DNA from: Ruminiclostridium sp.
GTDB taxonomy: Bacteria; Bacillota; Clostridia; Oscillospirales; Ruminococcaceae
Direction: 5' to 3'
Assembly: GCA_017941355.1 (NCBI GenBank)
Contig: JAGAWN010000157.1
Coordinates: 1-45,941 of the forward strand
DNA: 45,941 nucleotides
The notes under the pieces: generated by a model
What the model saw: the letters and a program-made list of their open reading frames with translations, nothing else
Told to the model about the DNA's origin: nothing
The model's database searches: none
Shown here: positions 24,351 through 32,222 of the stretch, in pieces
How positions within the stretch are numbered: position 1 is the stretch's first letter
How the letters are laid out: the number at the start of each line of letters is the position of its first letter
Program-made: the position numbers and the translations under genes

Positions 24351-24977
24351 ATGAAAGCAATGAAGATATTCTATGACCTCAACGGGTCACTGTATGCGAA
24401 CATCACCAACAAATGCCCCTGCAACTGCACATTCTGCATACGTCACAACGACGAGACTGTAGGGGAGAACGACAGCCTGTGGCTCGAACATGAACCGACA
24501 ATGGACGAGATAAAAGCCGCGTTCGATGAAGTTGATACTTCCAAGTACGGCGAAGTCGTGTTCTGCGGCTACGGCGAGCCTATGGAGCGCCCGGAGGAGG
24601 TAGTTGAGACTGCACGGTACATCAAGGAAAAGACCGGTATGCGTGTGCGAATCAACACGAACGGGCTGGTATCGCTTATGCACCCGACGTTTGACCTTTA
24701 CACCATGCGCGGAGCTATCGACAGCATTTCCATAAGCCTGAACGCCTCCGACCCGCAGAAGTACCTTGACATCACGAAGTCCCGTTTCGGGCTTGCGTCC
24801 TACAATTCCATGCTGAACTTTGCCATACTCGCCCATTCGTTCATACCGGACGTGAAGTTCACAGTGGTTGATGTTATCGGAAAGGACGAGGTGGAGAAGT
24901 GCCGGGAACGCGCCGCAGATGTGGGAGTACCGCTGCGGGTGCGGGAATATATCTCGAACAACAGGGAGTATGACTGA
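24351..24977 (+). CDS. TatD-linked radical SAM protein
   Basis: 208 residues. A radical SAM cluster motif CPCNCTFC (CxxxCxxC) near the N-terminus follows LYANITNKCP, with further features VVFCGYGEPMERPEEV (GxGEP) and RINTNGL. This matches the small radical SAM family usually encoded beside tatD. Its reaction is unknown. No tatD gene is in this window; instead it sits between the helicase gene (14-bp gap) and nrdG (overlap TGATG). AAAGGAG lies 8 bases before the ATG. Confidence 0.85.
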   Translation: MKAMKIFYDLNGSLYANITNKCPCNCTFCIRHNDETVGENDSLWLEHEPTMDEIKAAFDEVDTSKYGEVVFCGYGEPMERPEEVVETARYIKEKTGMRVRINTNGLVSLMHPTFDLYTMRGAIDSISISLNASDPQKYLDITKSRFGLASYNSMLNFAILAHSFIPDVKFTVVDVIGKDEVEKCRERAADVGVPLRVREYISNNREYD

Positions 24978-25480
24978 TGCACATAAGGCTTGCGGGGATA
25001 GTCCCCGAATCGTATGTTGACGGCCCCGGGATACGTTTCACGATCTTCGTGCAGGGCTGTCCCCACCACTGCGAGGGCTGTCACAACCCGGAGACTCACG
25101 ATTTTGCGGCAGGGCGGCTTGCCGACACGGACAGGATATACAACAAGGTGAAGCAGTTCCCGCTGGTGAAAGGCGTGACATTCTCCGGCGGCGAGCCGTT
25201 CTGTCAGCCTGAGCCGCTGGCTGAGCTTGCGGAGAAGCTGCGTGCCGACGGCTATCACATCATGTCCTACTCCGGCTGGACATTTGAACAGCTTATGAAA
25301 AAGGCTGAGAGTGAACCGCAGGTGAAGCGGCTGCTGAACTCGCTGGACGTGCTGGTTGACGGGCGTTTCGTGCTTGCGGAGCGTACTCTGGAACTCAACT
25401 TCCGCGGCAGCCGCAATCAGCGCCTTATCGACGTTCCGGCAAGTCTGAAAGCGGGAAAGGCGGTCACGGTTGAACTGTAG
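24977..25480 (+). CDS. nrdG: Anaerobic ribonucleotide reductase activating protein
   Basis: 167 residues. It has the NrdG pattern: ESYVDGPGIRFTIFVQGCPHHCEGCHNPETHDF (cluster motif CxxxCxxC), FSGGEPFCQ and DVLVDGRF. It generates the glycyl radical on NrdD using SAM and a [4Fe-4S] cluster, supporting an anaerobic lifestyle. nrdD is not adjacent. Overlaps the preceding stop and the following TTG start, so it is tightly coupled. Confidence 0.93.
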   Translation: MHIRLAGIVPESYVDGPGIRFTIFVQGCPHHCEGCHNPETHDFAAGRLADTDRIYNKVKQFPLVKGVTFSGGEPFCQPEPLAELAEKLRADGYHIMSYSGWTFEQLMKKAESEPQVKRLLNSLDVLVDGRFVLAERTLELNFRGSRNQRLIDVPASLKAGKAVTVEL

Positions 25481-27095
25481 GTTTTTACGGGCAGCGGCAG
25501 CTTTTCTTCTTGCGGGAGCGATGCTGTTCACCCTTGCCGGCTGCCGTGAAAGCGAAAGCGGCAATGATCCGAAGAAAGGCTTCAACGGCTACTTCACCTC
25601 GGTGATCTCCGGCAGTCCTGGAACTCTCGACCCGCAGACCTGCACCGGCGACGCGGCATCGCAGGTGATCGCAAACGTGTTCCGCGGTCTGTACCGGACT
25701 GCGGACGGGGGAAAAGCCGTCCCCGCTATGGCGCAGTCGGTGAGCGTCAGCGAAAACGGACTTGTCTGGAACTTCACTCTCACTCCGGGAGTTATGTGGT
25801 ACGGCAGTGACTTCTCCGCCGAATGTACCGCCGATGATTTCGTGTTCGGATTTCAGCGGCTGATGAATCCGGCACTGCGCTCCGAACGGGCAAAAGAGTA
25901 TTACTGCATAAAGAACGCGGAGCAGATAAACACGGGACTTATCAAAGATCTCACCGCTCTCGGAGTCGAGGCGGTTTCGGATTACGAACTGAGGATAACG
26001 CTGAACGAGCCGCGAACCGACTTTGAGCAGCTTCTCGCCGCACCGCCCGCAATGCCCTGCAACCGGGATTTCTGCGAGCATACCGAGGGGCAGTACGGAC
26101 TTGTGGAGGAGTGTGTAGGCTCCAACGGCGCGTTCTACATAAGCAAGTGGCATTACGACAAGTGGGTGAAGGACGGCAACTTCATCGAGATGCGCAGGAA
26201 CGAACTCAACGCGGAGATGCTGAATACCGCGCCGCGGGCAGTGAAGTTGCTGATAAACGCGGACGGTTACGAAAGCTTCCTCAACGGCGTGACGGACGTT
26301 TACCGCACCTCCGTTCCGGACGAGATCTTCCGGCTTTCCGGCAAATACGGCAGCAACGCCTATTCCGACGGGGTGTGGGGAGTGCTGTTCAACTGCGGGG
26401 GAGTGTTTGCGAGCGCCGATCTGCGGATAGCCCTCGGCGGCTTTGTCGGCGCGGATACGGACGGCGGTATCTACAGTCCCGCGGACTGCATAATCCCTGA
26501 CACTGCGCTTATCGGGGAGTTGAACTACCGCGCTGCGGCGGGAATGCCGACGAGGGTGTCGTACAGCGAAGATGAGCTGCCGGAGCGGGGACTTCGCGCA
26601 ATGCGCACGCTTGAGGACGGGGCGCTGTCGGGAATGAGACTGATAGTTCCCGAGGGGACGGCGCTGAAACAGAGCATGGGAAACGTCATTCAGCAGTGGC
26701 AGAAGAATTTCGGAGTATATTGCATGATGACGGAGCTGTCGGCGGGGGATTACGTTTCCGCGCTGCAAAACGGCAGCTTTGAAGCCGCGCTGGTGCGGCT
26801 GGGCGGGAACGGCAGCGCCGTGTCCTACCTCACCTGCTTTGCGTCCTCCTCGTCCCGGAATTACGGCAGGTCGGAAAGCGCTAAGCTGGACGACATACTG
26901 AACGGCGCGCTGACTGCGCAGACCGATACTTCCGCGGCAGGCTCCTGCCTTGAAGCGGAGCAGTTCGTGCTTGACAGCAGCCTGTTTGCGCCGCTGTGCT
27001 TTGAGAAAGAGTATGTGTTCACCGGGGCAGGCATATCGGGCATAGAGTATGACCCGTCCTGCGGGGGATTTATATTCGCGGGTGCCACGGAATGA
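25470..27095 (+). CDS. OppA-type solute-binding lipoprotein (SBP_bac_5 family)
   Basis: 541 residues from a TTG start overlapping nrdG by 11 bases, with AAAGG nine bases upstream. The lipoprotein signal ends in LFTLAGCRES (lipobox LAGC). The family pattern is GSPGTLDPQTCTGDAASQV, FRGLYRT, WNFTLTPGVMWYGSD, TADDFVFGFQRLMNP. Usually binds oligopeptides for an OppBCDF importer, but no transporter genes accompany it here. A long open frame on the opposite strand is a codon-bias shadow. Confidence 0.87.
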   Translation: MNCRFLRAAAAFLLAGAMLFTLAGCRESESGNDPKKGFNGYFTSVISGSPGTLDPQTCTGDAASQVIANVFRGLYRTADGGKAVPAMAQSVSVSENGLVWNFTLTPGVMWYGSDFSAECTADDFVFGFQRLMNPALRSERAKEYYCIKNAEQINTGLIKDLTALGVEAVSDYELRITLNEPRTDFEQLLAAPPAMPCNRDFCEHTEGQYGLVEECVGSNGAFYISKWHYDKWVKDGNFIEMRRNELNAEMLNTAPRAVKLLINADGYESFLNGVTDVYRTSVPDEIFRLSGKYGSNAYSDGVWGVLFNCGGVFASADLRIALGGFVGADTDGGIYSPADCIIPDTALIGELNYRAAAGMPTRVSYSEDELPERGLRAMRTLEDGALSGMRLIVPEGTALKQSMGNVIQQWQKNFGVYCMMTELSAGDYVSALQNGSFEAALVRLGGNGSAVSYLTCFASSSSRNYGRSESAKLDDILNGALTAQTDTSAAGSCLEAEQFVLDSSLFAPLCFEKEYVFTGAGISGIEYDPSCGGFIFAGATE

Positions 27096-27102
27096 CATAG
27101 GG

Positions 27103-27118
27103 AAACCTCTAAAAGCTC
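27103..27118 (+). mobile_element. Solo IS-end relic
   Basis: GGGAAACCTCTAAAA resembles the ends at 2607-2621 and 15370 with one extra A. It can form a small CCTCT/AGAGG stem with 27129-27133. No transposase remains. Confidence 0.35.
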
Positions 27119-27143
27119 ACACATTATCAGAGGAAAATAAATA

Positions 27144-27869
27144 ATGGCAAAGAATTACGAAGTTGAAAATTACTATTTTGTTGATTACGAAAATGTTGCA
27201 TCAGGCGGTCTTGCCGGGGTCGAGTGTCTCGGAAAGAGCGATCGGGTGCGCATTTTCTACGGCAGTACAGCGGGTCATGTTGCGTTTGAACTGCTGGTGA
27301 AGATCGCGGGAAGCGATGCGGAGTTCGAGTTCTGCAAGGTCGAGTTCACGCTGAAAAACGCGCTGGATTTCAGGCTGCTCTTCGATATTGACGATATTTC
27401 CCGCAGTCTGAGCGTAAAAAACTACTACATCGTGTCCAACGACACCGACTATGACGAGCAGATGAAGCTGCTGCGCACGCGCGGTATCAACATCAGCAAG
27501 GTTTCCGACATAGCGGAGAGCCGTTCGGGGAAGAAATCCGGAAAGGCTGCAAAAAACGGCGGTAAAACGGCGGAAAAAGCTGCTGCAGTACCTGAGGAAA
27601 AGACTGAAGGAAAAAACGCGGGAAAAACCGCGCCGAAGAAACAGTCAAAACAGAAGCAGCGTGAAGCGGAGATCCGGGCGCTGGTGAACGGGCAGTTCGG
27701 GGACAAGGATTTCCGCGGCAGAAAAGACGATATAGCTGAGGAACTTATCGCGGTGAAAACGAAAGCCGAACTGAACAACCGGCTGCAAAAGAAGTTTGGG
27801 AACGCGGAAGTGAAAGAGATACTGAGCCGGCTGAAGCCCTACATCAGCGGGAATCTGAAAAAGAGTTGA
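27144..27869 (+). CDS. PIN/NYN-like domain protein with basic linker
   Basis: 241 residues. The N-terminal ~125 residues look like a PIN-like (NYN-type) nuclease domain: YYFVDYENVASGG (acidic first strand), LKNALDFRLLFDI and YYIVSNDTDYDEQ (second acidic cluster). A Lys/Ala-rich linker follows (about 130-180), then a helical C-terminal domain (KAELNNRLQKKFGNAEVKEIL). PIN/NYN proteins are metal-dependent RNases, and the conserved Asp/Asn/Glu residues fit. The RNA target is unknown. AGAGGAAA precedes the ATG. Confidence 0.7.
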   Translation: MAKNYEVENYYFVDYENVASGGLAGVECLGKSDRVRIFYGSTAGHVAFELLVKIAGSDAEFEFCKVEFTLKNALDFRLLFDIDDISRSLSVKNYYIVSNDTDYDEQMKLLRTRGINISKVSDIAESRSGKKSGKAAKNGGKTAEKAAAVPEEKTEGKNAGKTAPKKQSKQKQREAEIRALVNGQFGDKDFRGRKDDIAEELIAVKTKAELNNRLQKKFGNAEVKEILSRLKPYISGNLKKS

Positions 27870-27934
27870 GTGAGCATTTCGCGGCACTTTTACCGCATTT
27901 CGCGTAGATACTTCCAAAAAAACGTTAAAACAGC

Positions 27935-27961
27935 TAAAGTTTTCAAGCTGTCTGCCGATAT
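27935..27961 (+). promoter_or_regulatory. Sigma-D (sigma-28) motility promoter
   Basis: TAAA (27935-27938), exactly 15 bp, GCCGATAT (27954-27961). The established sigma-D/FliA consensus is TAAA-N15-GCCGATAA, so this is a near-perfect match and places the downstream genes in a flagellar-class regulon. Confidence 0.85.
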
Positions 27962-27990
27962 AATAAATGAGGTGTAAGGGAATTATGCCT

Positions 27991-28031
27991 TGATGTGCGT
28001 GCTGCGTGGGCGGAAATGCGGCTGCACATCA
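27991..28031 (+). promoter_or_regulatory. Structured leader hairpin of the sigma-D transcript
   Basis: TGATGTGC (27991-27998) pairs perfectly with GCACATCA (28024-28031), enclosing a GC-rich loop. The stem ends 10 nt before an AGGAGG ribosome site, so it could modulate translation. Confidence 0.55.
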
Positions 28032-28053
28032 CCAAATTCAAGGAGGAATCGGC

Positions 28054-28101
28054 ATGAGAATGACATTTTCACGCCGCGCCTCGGAAAGAAAGGACGGGTA
28101 A
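28054..28101 (+). CDS. 15-residue leader ORF (MRMTFSRRASERKDG)
   Basis: ATG 28054 lies seven bases after a perfect AGGAGG (28041-28046), the strongest ribosome site in the region. The ORF ends at TAA 28099-28101, seven bases before the next ATG, whose own ribosome site is poorly placed. The basic peptide is not recognised. A coupling or regulatory leader peptide is the likeliest reading. Confidence 0.5.
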   Translation: MRMTFSRRASERKDG

Positions 28102-28107
28102 CACACT

Positions 28108-28752
28108 ATGAGCGGAATAAATCCATTATATGACAGTTACAGCAACGCTCCCGTAAATTCCAAGTACAGCAGCAGCAAGGTCAAGGACGCGAAAAACGAC
28201 AAGTCTGCGGAAACAGCCGACAAGAATGCCGAAAAAGCTTCCGAAAAGACCGCAAAGCGCACGGATTCATTTGAGCGCACCGACAGCTCCGTCAAGAACA
28301 ACACCTACACAAAGGGAGTTGCGACTGAGCATACGGGCAAGACTGCTCTCGCTATCAAGAACGAGGGTATGAAAGATATGGTGTCTCAGCTTCTCGGTCA
28401 GGCGACAAATGCCTCCGGCAAGGATAAGCAGGGGCTTACGCTCGAATCCATAATGAAGAGCTATGATCTTGAGTATATCGAGAGTGACGGCTCCGAGGAT
28501 TTCTGGGGTGCGGAAAAGACGGCAAATCGTATTCTCGATTTTGCAAAGAGCCTCGCAGGCAGCGATCCAAAGGCTTTCGAGAAAGTAAAGAACGCTTTTG
28601 AAAAGGGCTTCGGCGAGTGCGAGAAGATCTGGGGCGACAAGCTTCCGGATGTTTGCTACGATACGCTCGACAAGGTTCGCAGCGGATTCGACGAGTGGGA
28701 GAAAGAACTGAACTCCGGCTCGGACGCGGCGGCTCAGGCTGCCGCACAGTGA
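28108..28752 (+). CDS. Sigma-D-controlled protein, DUF5610-like C-terminus
   Basis: 214 residues, no signal peptide or membrane segment. The N-terminal ~85 residues are low-complexity, rich in Lys, Ala, Ser and Thr (disordered). The C-terminal part is helical: GAEKTANRILDFAKSLAG, AFEKVKNAFEKGFGECEKIWG, DTLDKVRSGFDEW. This resembles DUF5610-type domains seen in flagellum-associated proteins, but the match is by eye only. The sigma-D promoter upstream supports a motility-linked role. Confidence 0.6.
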   Translation: MSGINPLYDSYSNAPVNSKYSSSKVKDAKNDKSAETADKNAEKASEKTAKRTDSFERTDSSVKNNTYTKGVATEHTGKTALAIKNEGMKDMVSQLLGQATNASGKDKQGLTLESIMKSYDLEYIESDGSEDFWGAEKTANRILDFAKSLAGSDPKAFEKVKNAFEKGFGECEKIWGDKLPDVCYDTLDKVRSGFDEWEKELNSGSDAAAQAAAQ

Positions 28753-28901
28753 TGTGACCGGGCAGTATGCCCGCAGCATCGTATATGACATCATTTACCC
28801 GCCCGCAAGGGCAAGCTCAAAGCGGGAATTATGCGTGAACCGCCGTATTCCGTCATGCAGCGGTAACATGATTTCCGTGTTTATCGAAGGGAAGTGATAT
28901 T

Positions 28902-29606
28902 ATGAGCGACATGAGTTTATTCTACTCATCGATGAGCAATGTTCTCAATCAGTGGTCAGACTTCCGCGTAGCAAAGCCTCTCTACAAGCACTATTTTGCG
29001 CAGCAGAAAGCTGAAGCGAAATCTACCGCCGAAGAGGCTGCGAGCAAGTACAAAAAGACTGAAACAACGAGCAAGTCCACAGCGTACTCCGCAGCAAGCA
29101 ACGATAAGCTGAAAACGTACTCCGACAACGTAAAGACCGCAGTCACCAACCTTGAATCCGCATTCAAGGAGGACAGCGCAACAGGCGAAGTCGATACGGA
29201 CAAGGCTTTTGCGGCAGCCGAGAAGTTCGTTGACTCTTACAACCAGCTTTACTCATCGACAAAAAGCTCCGGCAACGCGTCCGTTTCGGGTAAGTCACAG
29301 TTTGTTGCCAACATGACCAATGCGTACTCCATCAAGCTTGCAAAGGTTGGTATCTCGGTTGGCACCGACGGCAAACTCTCGATCGACAAGGATACGTTCA
29401 GCAGTGCCACCGACGAAGAGCGCAGTGAGATCTTCGGCAAGAAGAACTCCTACGCAAGCTTCATGTCAGAGCAGGCAAACGCAGTTTCCGCGTATGCTCA
29501 GACTGCCGCGTATCTCGACGCAAACAAGACCTACACAAGTTCGGGAACAGTCGCAAGCAGCAATTCTACTGCACTCAGCGGCGTACTCTACAACCAGTTG
29601 TTCTGA
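28902..29606 (+). CDS. FliD-C-like flagellar-associated protein
   Basis: 234 residues, Ser/Ala/Thr/Lys-rich, no signal peptide. Residues about 100-180 recall the C-terminal region of FliD-type filament caps: FVDSYNQLYSSTKSSG, then LAKVGISVGTDGKLSIDKDTF. It is too short for a full FliD. It lies 149 bp after the DUF5610-like gene and is presumably co-transcribed from the sigma-D promoter. The gap 28753-28901 holds two small GC hairpins (GGGC/GCCC and GCCC-GCAA-GGGC) and no second sigma-D promoter. AAGGGAAG precedes the ATG. Confidence 0.6.
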   Translation: MSDMSLFYSSMSNVLNQWSDFRVAKPLYKHYFAQQKAEAKSTAEEAASKYKKTETTSKSTAYSAASNDKLKTYSDNVKTAVTNLESAFKEDSATGEVDTDKAFAAAEKFVDSYNQLYSSTKSSGNASVSGKSQFVANMTNAYSIKLAKVGISVGTDGKLSIDKDTFSSATDEERSEIFGKKNSYASFMSEQANAVSAYAQTAAYLDANKTYTSSGTVASSNSTALSGVLYNQLF

Positions 29607-29620
29607 TGATGTCATAACGG

Positions 29621-29650
29621 AAGCCCTCTGCTCAGCAGGGGGCTTTTCTG
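29621..29650 (+). terminator. Intrinsic terminator of the sigma-D operon
   Basis: AAGCCC and CTGC pair with GCAG and GGGCTT around TCA, followed by TTTT. Confidence 0.88.
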
Positions 29651-29715
29651 TATATATAGAACCAAATCCCGACAAATCAGCAAAACCAAAAGAATTCATT
29701 TTCACTTCTCACCTA

Positions 29716-29744
29716 TTGAGTTTTTATTAAAAATGTGCTATAAT
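29716..29744 (+). promoter_or_regulatory. Sigma-A promoter of the SpoIIE-type phosphatase gene
   Basis: TTGAGT (29716-29721), 17 bp, TATAAT (29739-29744). Predicted transcription starts at about 29750, which is the first base of the inverted repeat at 29750-29856. Confidence 0.8.
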
Positions 29745-29749
29745 AAAAA

Positions 29750-29856
29750 TTAAGGAACCGCTGATTAAATCGCTTTTACCCAAAAACCGGCACCGCGAAA
29801 GGCATATAATATCAACATTGAGATCTCTGATGTCGATTTAATCAGCGGTTCCTTAA
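29750..29856. mobile_element. 107-bp MITE-like element with perfect 23-bp inverted repeats
   Basis: Bases 29750-29772 and 29834-29856 are perfect inverted repeats beginning TTAAGGAACCGCTG. The 61-bp interior has no ORF. The ends share GGAACC-N-CT with the other IS-end relics here. It fills the leader between promoter and start codon of the phosphatase gene and would fold into a long hairpin in the mRNA. Confidence 0.75.
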
Positions 29857-29887
29857 ATATGTAACAGCCGATACTGAGGTGGTAAAT

Positions 29888-32041
29888 GTGAAAAAAATCC
29901 TGGGTCTTACTTTCGGCGGACTTCATCAGAAAATCCTGAATCTCGTCCTCGTCTTCGCCCTCGCGCTGATAGTGTTCTTCGGACTCTCCGAACTGTACCG
30001 TAATAGTATCCTTTCCGATACCGTCGCAAAAGCCGGTGCCGAACAGCAGGAGGCTATCTCGCAAGTCTCTGAAAACACAATGAGCCAGGTCATTAACGGA
30101 TCCCTCGTTAAAACCAACGCCCTCCAGGCATATATAGCCGAAGAAATGTTCAAAAACCTGAAAAACGATGTTTCAACTCTCCAAACACTTGCAAAAGGTT
30201 TGTTCGAACATCAGGACAGCTTCGCACCCTATCCGTACAGCCTCCCCGATAAAGGCAAGAACGGCGAATACTCCCCACAGGTGCTATACGAAAACGGCGT
30301 GGATTACCGTAATTCCGGATATCTCGGCACTGCCGCCCACATGACGGATACAATGCTCGCAATGTGCGAAAATTCAGAGACGCTGAGCGCAGTTTATATC
30401 GGGCTGTCCGACGGAACATACCTCTGTGTTGACGATTCTTCCGCCGCAAAGTATGACGAGGACGGAAAACTTATCCCGTTCGCAGTCCGCCAAAGACCGT
30501 GGTACACAGGCGCAGTCGAGGCGGGTGATATCCGTTTCTCCGGAGTCTATCCCGATTCCTATACCGGCGAACTCTGCATAACCTGCTCCGCGCCTGTCTA
30601 TGCCGGCGGTGAACTGATAGGTACAGTAGGCGGTGACCTGCACCTGAGTTCCATGTCAGATTATGTCAACGCGTCCATGGGCTCCGGCGGTTTCATCAGT
30701 GTTATAAACAATGAGGGAAAGATCATCTTCGCTCCCGAAAACAACGGCTTGTTCAGCGTTGAAGCCTCCGAAACAGCCGATGATCTCCGCAATTCCGCAA
30801 ACCCCGAGCTTTCCGCGTTCATAACAGACGCGCTCACAGCTTCAACCGGACTTCGCACAGTCACTGTGAATGACCGCCCGTTCTATATGGCAGCAACTCC
30901 CATAGGCTCTGTCGGCTGGGCAGTTGTCTCCGTGGTCGATAAGGAAACTACCGAGGAGCCCACAAGGCTTATGCTCTCCGAGTACGAAAGGATAAACGGG
31001 GAAGCAACGGAAACATTCCGTACAAAAACTTACGAAGCCGATATGGCAGCAATAGTCATTCTTCTGTCCGTAATAATCGTAGGTTCGATCGGAGTTATCC
31101 GTATCGCAGGAAGAATAGTTTACCCGATCGAAAAAATGACCGAAAACATAATAGAAAGCAGCAATACCGGAAAGCTGTTTGAAATGCGTGACCTGTACAA
31201 GACAAATGACGAGATAGAAGTGCTGGCGGAAGCGTTCGATGAACTCTCCCGCAGGACAAAGCAGTATATCGAGGACATAACCGAGATAACAAAGGAAAAA
31301 GAGCGTATAGGCACCGAACTTGAACTCGCGCATAAGATACAGGCGGATATGCTGCCGAATATCTTCCCGCCGTTCCCCGAACGCAATGATTTCGATATCT
31401 TCGCGGCAATGGATCCCGCAAAGGAAGTAGGCGGTGATTTCTACGACTTCTTCCTTACCGACAGCGATCATCTGTGCATGGTAATGGCGGACGTTTCGGG
31501 AAAGGGTGTACCGGCGGCTCTGTTTATGATGATGTCAAAGATATTGATACACAACTTCGCAATGATGAACAACTCCCCCGGAAAAGTGCTTGAACTCACA
31601 AACAATGCGATCTGCCAGAACAATGTCGAGGAAATGTTCGTCACCGTATGGCTCGGTATTCTTGAATTGTCCACAGGAACCATAACCGCCGCCAACGCGG
31701 GACATGAGTTCCCGATAATCCGCAAGCCCGGCGGAGATTATGAACTGCTTGAGGATAAGCACGGCTTCGTAGTCGGCGGATTAAAGAATATGAAGTTCAA
31801 GGAATATGAGATACACCTCGATAAGGGCGGTTCCGTGTTCCTCTACACCGACGGCGTGGCGGAAGCCGTGAACAGCGAGGAGGAGCAGTTCGGCACCGAC
31901 AGGCTCCTTGCCGTGCTTAACAGCAATAAGGACAGCACCCCGCGTGAGCAGCTCGCCAACGTGAGAGCGTCAATAGATGAGTTTGTGGGTGACGCGGACC
32001 AGTTCGACGATCTCACTATGCTATGCGTGACGCTGCAATAA
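29888..32041 (+). CDS. dCache-HAMP-SpoIIE (PP2C) sensor phosphatase
   Basis: 717 residues from GTG 29888, chosen because GAGGTGG lies 5-6 bases upstream (GTG 29879 overlaps that site). It has one N-terminal membrane helix (about 14-32), an extracellular double-Cache sensor (about 35-380, with VRQRPWYTGAVEAGDIRFSG and YTGELCITCSAPVYAGG), a second helix near 385-405, a HAMP region (about 408-460), and a C-terminal SpoIIE/PP2C phosphatase: PAKEVGGDFYDFF, MVMADVSGKGVPAALFM, ANAGHEFP, YTDGVAEA, DDLTML. It dephosphorylates Ser/Thr, typically of anti-sigma antagonists. No RsbV/W pair is adjacent. Confidence 0.92.
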   Translation: MKKILGLTFGGLHQKILNLVLVFALALIVFFGLSELYRNSILSDTVAKAGAEQQEAISQVSENTMSQVINGSLVKTNALQAYIAEEMFKNLKNDVSTLQTLAKGLFEHQDSFAPYPYSLPDKGKNGEYSPQVLYENGVDYRNSGYLGTAAHMTDTMLAMCENSETLSAVYIGLSDGTYLCVDDSSAAKYDEDGKLIPFAVRQRPWYTGAVEAGDIRFSGVYPDSYTGELCITCSAPVYAGGELIGTVGGDLHLSSMSDYVNASMGSGGFISVINNEGKIIFAPENNGLFSVEASETADDLRNSANPELSAFITDALTASTGLRTVTVNDRPFYMAATPIGSVGWAVVSVVDKETTEEPTRLMLSEYERINGEATETFRTKTYEADMAAIVILLSVIIVGSIGVIRIAGRIVYPIEKMTENIIESSNTGKLFEMRDLYKTNDEIEVLAEAFDELSRRTKQYIEDITEITKEKERIGTELELAHKIQADMLPNIFPPFPERNDFDIFAAMDPAKEVGGDFYDFFLTDSDHLCMVMADVSGKGVPAALFMMMSKILIHNFAMMNNSPGKVLELTNNAICQNNVEEMFVTVWLGILELSTGTITAANAGHEFPIIRKPGGDYELLEDKHGFVVGGLKNMKFKEYEIHLDKGGSVFLYTDGVAEAVNSEEEQFGTDRLLAVLNSNKDSTPREQLANVRASIDEFVGDADQFDDLTMLCVTLQ

Positions 32042-32046
32042 AATAA

Positions 32047-32217
32047 CAGCAGGCTCAGCCAAACTACAGGACGTAGTAAAGAAGGTTTCCGGAACGCCGC
32101 ATGGAGGCGGCGTATGCAAAAGGAACCTTCGAAACGACAGGACGTCGTACAGAAGGTTTCCAAGAGCGCGCACGATGCGCGCATAAAAGAAACCTTCCAA
32201 ATGAGTCTGCTGTTTTT
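32047..32217 (+). repeat. Nested multi-hairpin element with two AGGAC-loop hairpins (copies C and D)
   Basis: An outer stem CAGCAGGCTCA (32047-32057) pairs with TGAGTCTGCTG (32202-32212), followed by TTTTT. Inside: hairpin C ACTAC-AGGAC-GTAGT (32063-32077); a stem GAAGGTTTCC/GGAACCTTC enclosing ACGCCGC/GCGGCGT; hairpin D ACGAC-AGGAC-GTCGT (32134-32148); and a stem GAAGGTTTC/GAAACCTTC enclosing GCGCGCA-CGA-TGCGCGC. It fills almost the whole gap between convergent genes, and the outer stem can terminate the phosphatase transcript. Confidence 0.75.
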
Positions 32218-32222
32218 GTTTA

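Noticed and set aside
25485-27098. A 537-codon open frame opposite the OppA-type gene
   Set aside because: It mirrors the GC-rich codons of the real gene, has no ribosome site and shows no family pattern; the plus-strand lipoprotein is unambiguous.
32047-32217. Self-cleaving ribozyme (hammerhead or similar) or TwoAYGGAY motif
   Set aside because: No CUGAUGA core is present; one loop reads ATGGAG and the others AGGAC, so the AYGGAY loop consensus is not met.
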